Source: Sarcocystis neurona (lineage: Eukaryota > Apicomplexa > Conoidasida > Eucoccidiorida > Sarcocystidae). Taken from it: a DNA stretch of 64,000 nucleotides. The position numbers and the translations under genes are program-made. Shown one piece after another: positions 53,901-59,900 of this stretch. The DNA lies in assembly GCA_000727475.1 (NCBI GenBank), contig KL647296.1:3480444-3544443 (forward strand). Direction: 5' to 3'. The notes beneath the pieces were generated by a model. That model was not told where the DNA came from and ran no database searches. It worked only from the letters and a program-made list of their open reading frames with translations. Each line of letters begins with the position of its first letter. The stretch's first letter is position 1.

Positions 53901-56900
53901 GAGACAGGGGGACAGAAAGACAGGGAGGCACGGAGGCAGGAAGGTGGGAAGACAGGCAGACAAGAAGACACAGAGACAGGGAGACGGGGAGACAGGGGGA
54001 CACGGAGACAGGGAGACAGGGGGACAGAGAGGCAGAGAGGCAGAGAGACACGGAGACGGGGAGAGAGGGAGACAGGGAGGCGGAGACAGGGACACACGGA
54101 GACGGAGAGAGGGGAGACAGGGAGGCGGAGACAGGGACACACGGAGACGGGGAGAGGGGGAGACAGGGGGGTCAGGGAGACGGGCACGTGTATGTGCAGA
54201 CACAGGGAGACGGAGACGGGGAGACAAAAGAGAGAGAAGAGAAGAAGATGATTAACAGAGAAATCCACACTGCCTACTTTCCCTTTATACCTTTCCTCTC
54301 TTTTCTTCTTCCTCGCAACTGCTGTGTGTGGATATCCACTTCATTCCAAGTAGTCGTCGTTTTTCTCGGCGGCGCAGCTGTCAAACATTTTCTCTTTTTG
54401 TCTGTCACCATTTCCCTCTTCTTCTTCGTTTTGCTTTCTTTTCCCTTTTATTATCGAACCTGGGCATCAAAAGGGCTACTTGCGCATCTTCTGCTTCTTC
54501 TCCTGATCGGTCCACATCTCTTTTCCTCTTCTTCTGCGCGCTCTCTTCCTCTTCACTTCCTCGCCTTCTTCTTCGGATTCGTCCCCCCCGCCTCCTCTCC
54601 TTCAGCAGGTTCCTCTTCTCCTTATATCTCTTCTTCTTCTTTTTCTTCATCTCCGTCTTCCATCGTCCTTCGTCCTCCTGTCCCCCCCCACTTTCCCTTC
54701 TCTTCCTTCTGTCTCCACCCTTTCCTTTCCAGAAGATGTGACGGAGATGGCCCTGCAAGTTGAAGAGCACCTGCTGGCCCTTGGCTCGATGGTTCACTCT
54801 CCCTACGCCGCTGCTTTCAAAGAGGAGATGCGAACCTGGAAGCAAAAATTAGAAGTGGCCCAGGAAGCCCTCGGTGCTGAACTTTTCTGAAAAATATTCC
54901 CATCCCTTTCTCCCCCGCTTTGCGGCTCTCTTTGTTTCAATATAAACAACTCTCCCGCGCAGGTCTACGTGCCTGTCTCTTTCTCCTCGGATTGGCTTAT
55001 ACATCCATATGAAAGTTTCTATAAGTATAGAGGATGTATATATGTATAATTTCATCCGGTGATACACACTGGCTCTCTACAAATTACCACACATCTTGTT
55101 TTCTCTTCCCACCTATCTCCATTCCTGCCTATATATATATGTATGTATGTGTGTACACCCACATACATATGGATACACATATATGCATTGATTTATACAT
55201 ATATTTTGACTTGCCAAGCTTCTTAGAAATGCATCGCTTCCTCTCTTTCGTCCCCACTATCTCTCTTCGTCTCTATCTCTCTCTCTGTGTCTCCCTCTAC
55301 ACATGTACACCTTACATACATATAGGTGTACGTGTATACACATATACACACTATATACGTATATATATGTATGTGTGTATATACTTCTGGCTATACGTAT
55401 GTTTCTTCGCGTCCAGCTCTTCAAAAATATCTACGTGTCTCACTCTCTGTCTTCCTGTCTCTCTTCCTCTCTTTTTCTCTGTGTATCTCTCTACACATGT
55501 ACACCTTATATATATATATATATGTACGTGTATACACACATACATTTATATGGATAAATTCATATATATACGTATATGTTCATGTTTCTTAGTGTCCAGC
55601 TCTTTATAAAATATCTACCTGTCTCACTCTCTGTCTTCCTGTATCTCTTGCTCTCTTCTTCTCTGTGTATTTCTCTCCATATAATATATCGCCTGCACAC
55701 GTATATATATACACGTGTACGAGGGTATATCTTTGTGGTGACTGTTTTATAGGCTTTCTCTTCCTGTGTAGTTATTGTTCGCACTTCGCAATTTCTTGCT
55801 CGGTGTGTGATGAAAGGGGTACACATCTCCCTTCCCTTCCCCTTTGCATGCACGTGTTTTCCCGTCTCCCCGTCGTCTACGTCCCTTTCCTCTTCCTTTC
55901 TCTCCCCGTCTCTTCGCGTTTCTCTTCGTTTTTCCCCCATTTCCCCCTCTATTCCGTCTTTGTGTCCTTCTCTCGCTTTCTCTCCCTTTTTTCCTGGCCC
56001 TTTTTCCGACCTCCGTGCCACGACCTTTTCCTACCCCACACCAAACTACCCGCTCATCAAGTCAGCTGCTGCGACTCCATCTCTGCAAAAAAAAGTTTCC
56101 TGTTCACTTCCCCGCATGCGCACTTGCATGTCTACATGTCTCTGCATGCGTCCAAATACATGGATAAATATATGTGTGTCTCCACCTATACACGCACATA
56201 CGTGTACGCAGGCAGGTATTTATATGTGTGGTGGCACGCTGTCTCGCCAACTTCGGAGGGCAGGAAGTTGCAAGCAAAAACATGCAGATATCTGTAAATT
56301 TAAATACTCATACAAGTGTGTATGTATGTATACGGATATGTATAGTAGACACGTCTACCATACACACATATATATATATATATACAGCACTCCGCTTTTC
56401 CTGGTGGGAGACTTCTTTTTCTCGGCAGGTGTTTCCTGCGTCCTGCACCTTCCCCACACACAAGACGCACACGTACATCCACGTCCCTCCCTACACTCGT
56501 ACGAGTATATTCGTATGCATGCATATAGACACATAGAGAGAGAGAGGAAGACAGAAATTCACGTACACACCTGCGTACATGCATGCGACTATACATAGAA
56601 GTCTCTACAGAGAGAGACGGAAAGCCACATATGCACACACCGTGTGTGCATCTTTCTGCATATATATATATATATATGTAGGGATAGAGAGATAAACAAA
56701 GAGAGAAAGGAAGAAAGAGGGGAAGGAACAATTCACATATACACAAATGTACACGCATGCATCTACATATACATATATATATGGAGAGGGTAATCTACAT
56801 AGAGACACACGTGTAGGCATGTTCCCACATACATACATATATACAGAGAGAGACAGAGAGAAAAAGGCAGTACACACACACGCACGTATACGAACGCATG

Positions 56901-59900
56901 CACATATACACATATATATAGAAAGAAAAAAGTACATACACACAAACGTATATGCATGTTTCTACATATATACATATATATATATATATGTAGAGAGAGA
57001 GAAGAACATACAAACCCACAGATACAGAGACGCATCTACGCACACACATAGAGTGGCATATATAGAGAGAGAATAACAGAGACATACGTAGATATGGACT
57101 CGCGAATAGACATGTACGTGGACGAGTCCATGTGTGATAGAGAAGATTGCTGTCCACCTATACTTGTGTATACCAAGCACTGAGAAGAGGAAGAATCGCG
57201 TGTTTGGGTGGGTGTGCTCATGACGAATTTGGCTCGCAGAAGAGTTGGGGGAGTTCCAGGAAGGCTGGGCGAGACTGCAGGGGCTGTTCCTCGCCGCGCC
57301 GGGAGAAGTTGATCAGCTGCTGCAGGAGGAAGCAGCTGCCTTCACAGAAACGACCGCGGCGTGGCAGCAGATCGTCGATAAAGTCAGAAACGATCTTGTA
57401 GGAGTTCTGCCCCTCTCCTCGGACCCTTCTTTTGTCGAGGAACTCCGTCGTATGAATGAAGAACTCAACGTTATTGCCAAGAATCTACAGGTACATATGT
57501 GTACTTGGGGGCGCGCTGCTGCTTCGGTTCGTCCGCCTCCTTGCCTTCTTCTTTTTCTCCCTATTCCGTTTTGCCCCTTTTTTCTTCTTCTTCCTCTTCT
57601 GCTTGGCACTCCTGTTCTTCGTCTCTGTCCTTCGCCTCTCCAAAAGTCGCACTTTCGAAGGCTCCTGTGTGAGGAGGTCCACGTCAACTATGCAAGTGCA
57701 TGCGAATCTTCGACTGCAACACATGGGGTTCGGTTTCCACTTCTGTGAACGCCAGCAGCCTAACAAACACGTCTACACACCTCTCTCTACAGATACCCTA
57801 CATATATATGCATACGTGTGTGCTTATACACACATATATATATATATATATATGGACGTGATAGTACATACGTGTATACGGGTGCACGTAGGTATATATC
57901 TCTCCACAAATATATACATAAATACATATATGGACGTATACAGGTCTGCACGAATACACGAGTATATACATGTGGGTGGACATATGCCTGTGTATCAGTA
58001 TATATATATATATATGCATGTGTCATTATATATGTATATAGGAGTACAGACAGGTCTGCATTCACATATATATGTGTATATGTACATGGATATATACACA
58101 GGTCTACAACGGAACACAGATGTGTGTACATATACACATATATATATAAGTGGACGTATACAAGTCTACTAGAACATATACATACACACCTGTGTAGCAG
58201 CGTCGTTATATATGTGTATATCGGTGCACACACCACTACACCCATACACAAATACATCTACACACATATATATGCATAGATGTACGGAGGCGTACACACA
58301 TACAGGAATATATATATATACACACCTGGGTCATAATGTACGTATTTGCGGATGTACGCAAGTCTGCAAATCTATCTATCTATATATATATATATATTTG
58401 TATATTGATAGGTATGAATCGGAGCTCACTGACAGGAGTGAACACGTCTGCTGAAATTACGTATGTATCCCTTTCACCTTATATATATATATATATACGT
58501 ATTTACGTATATATCCATGTACATATATACACATATATATATCCATATAAATATAAATTATGTATGTATCTCCATATACATATATATATGTAGACGTGTG
58601 TGACGACACTAACATTTATAGATGTGAGGAGGTGAGTGTCACAAGGTCCGTCACTTTTTCTTTCTCCTTTTCGCTTTGCAGCCATAAATGTATTTCCCTA
58701 TATGTATGTACACGTAGATATTTACTTACGCGTGTTGGTTTATATAATAGCAGCAGGAGAGGATATAAAAGATGTTGGAAGGGGTCAGAAAGGTGCAACA
58801 CAAATATTTGGTCGGCGCAAGGAGCGCTGCGAGTTCACCAGCGGCGTCTCACCGCGACGCCCGGAGACGCAGCTGCTGTTGCATGCATGCAGAGCTATTT
58901 TTTTTTCAAACGAAGGACACAAAAACTCCCGTTTCTCTGGGCTCTGTTTGGGTCTTTCTACTTTCTTCTTCTCCGTAGCCCGTTTTCTCCCTCTGTCTTC
59001 CTCTTCATGTACATATACTCGTAAAATTCATTCATGCGCACACACTCATACATATAAATGTATACGCACGTATATATATGTGTGGATGGATAGTAAATAT
59101 ATGCGTATATATATGGAGAGAGGAAACTCTCTGTACGCAATGTGAGTTTAAACATATATATATATAGGGAGAGAGAGACAGAAAAGTATATCAGTAGCTA
59201 GTGAACACATGCATGTGTATCTATCTTTATAAATAGAAAGAAAGACAGAGAGAGCAAGAAAGACATATCCACACATATATATACAGAGAGATAGAAAAGG
59301 ATGGAGAACATCCGCATACAGTGGAAGTATGTGTTCATACATATCTGTCTATACATGTGTATATCTAGAGAGAGAGATAAAGAGAGGAGGAAATCAATAG
59401 CTACTAAACTCCTATTTGTATATCTATCTGTATATACATATATATATATATGTGGATATATAGAGAGAAGGAGATCAATAACTACTAAACACCTGTATGT
59501 ATATCTATCTGTATATACTATCTGTGTATACACATATATAAATATATACATATACATATATGTGGATATATAGAGAGAAGGAGATCAATAGCTACTAAGC
59601 ACATATGTGTGTATCAATTTATCTATATATATGTAGAGAGAGAGGAATACCTGTAGCTACTAAACGGATTTATCTATACGTAGTTACCTGCATGTATATA
59701 TATGCATATATACATACAGAGAAAGAGAAGGAATCTGTGAACTTCTTCTTGCATACGACGAGGAAGCACATGCATAAGATTCTCTCAAAGACAACTACAT
59801 ACGCATGCGTATGCGCATATATATATATATATATATGTATGTTTATATATCTACGGAGAGAGAGGGTAGAGAGAGACACAGGTGGAGAGTGTCACCGTGT

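Larger units (their letters stand above)
52031..54732 (+). other. Intron 12
   Basis: About 2.7 kb: TA/CA tracts (52080-52670), a CAG/CTG-rich island (53080-53470), a polypurine minisatellite (53490-54245) and a final pyrimidine-rich stretch (54255-54732) leading into the acceptor. Confidence 0.85.

Noticed and set aside
53305..54268. Several 250-320 codon ORFs of Arg/Glu/Thr/Gly or Pro/Ser/Leu/Val/Cys repeats
   Set aside because: Products of the GAGACAGG minisatellite without stops; only the non-repetitive end near 53305-53490 was kept as a weak candidate.
58740..58990. Island with TATAAAAG and a frame [22 protein letters not shown] in intron 14 as an exon
   Set aside because: Exons 14 and 15 join directly in phase 0 within an uninterrupted conserved block (I.KNLQ-NYLEKKR), so no exon fits between them.
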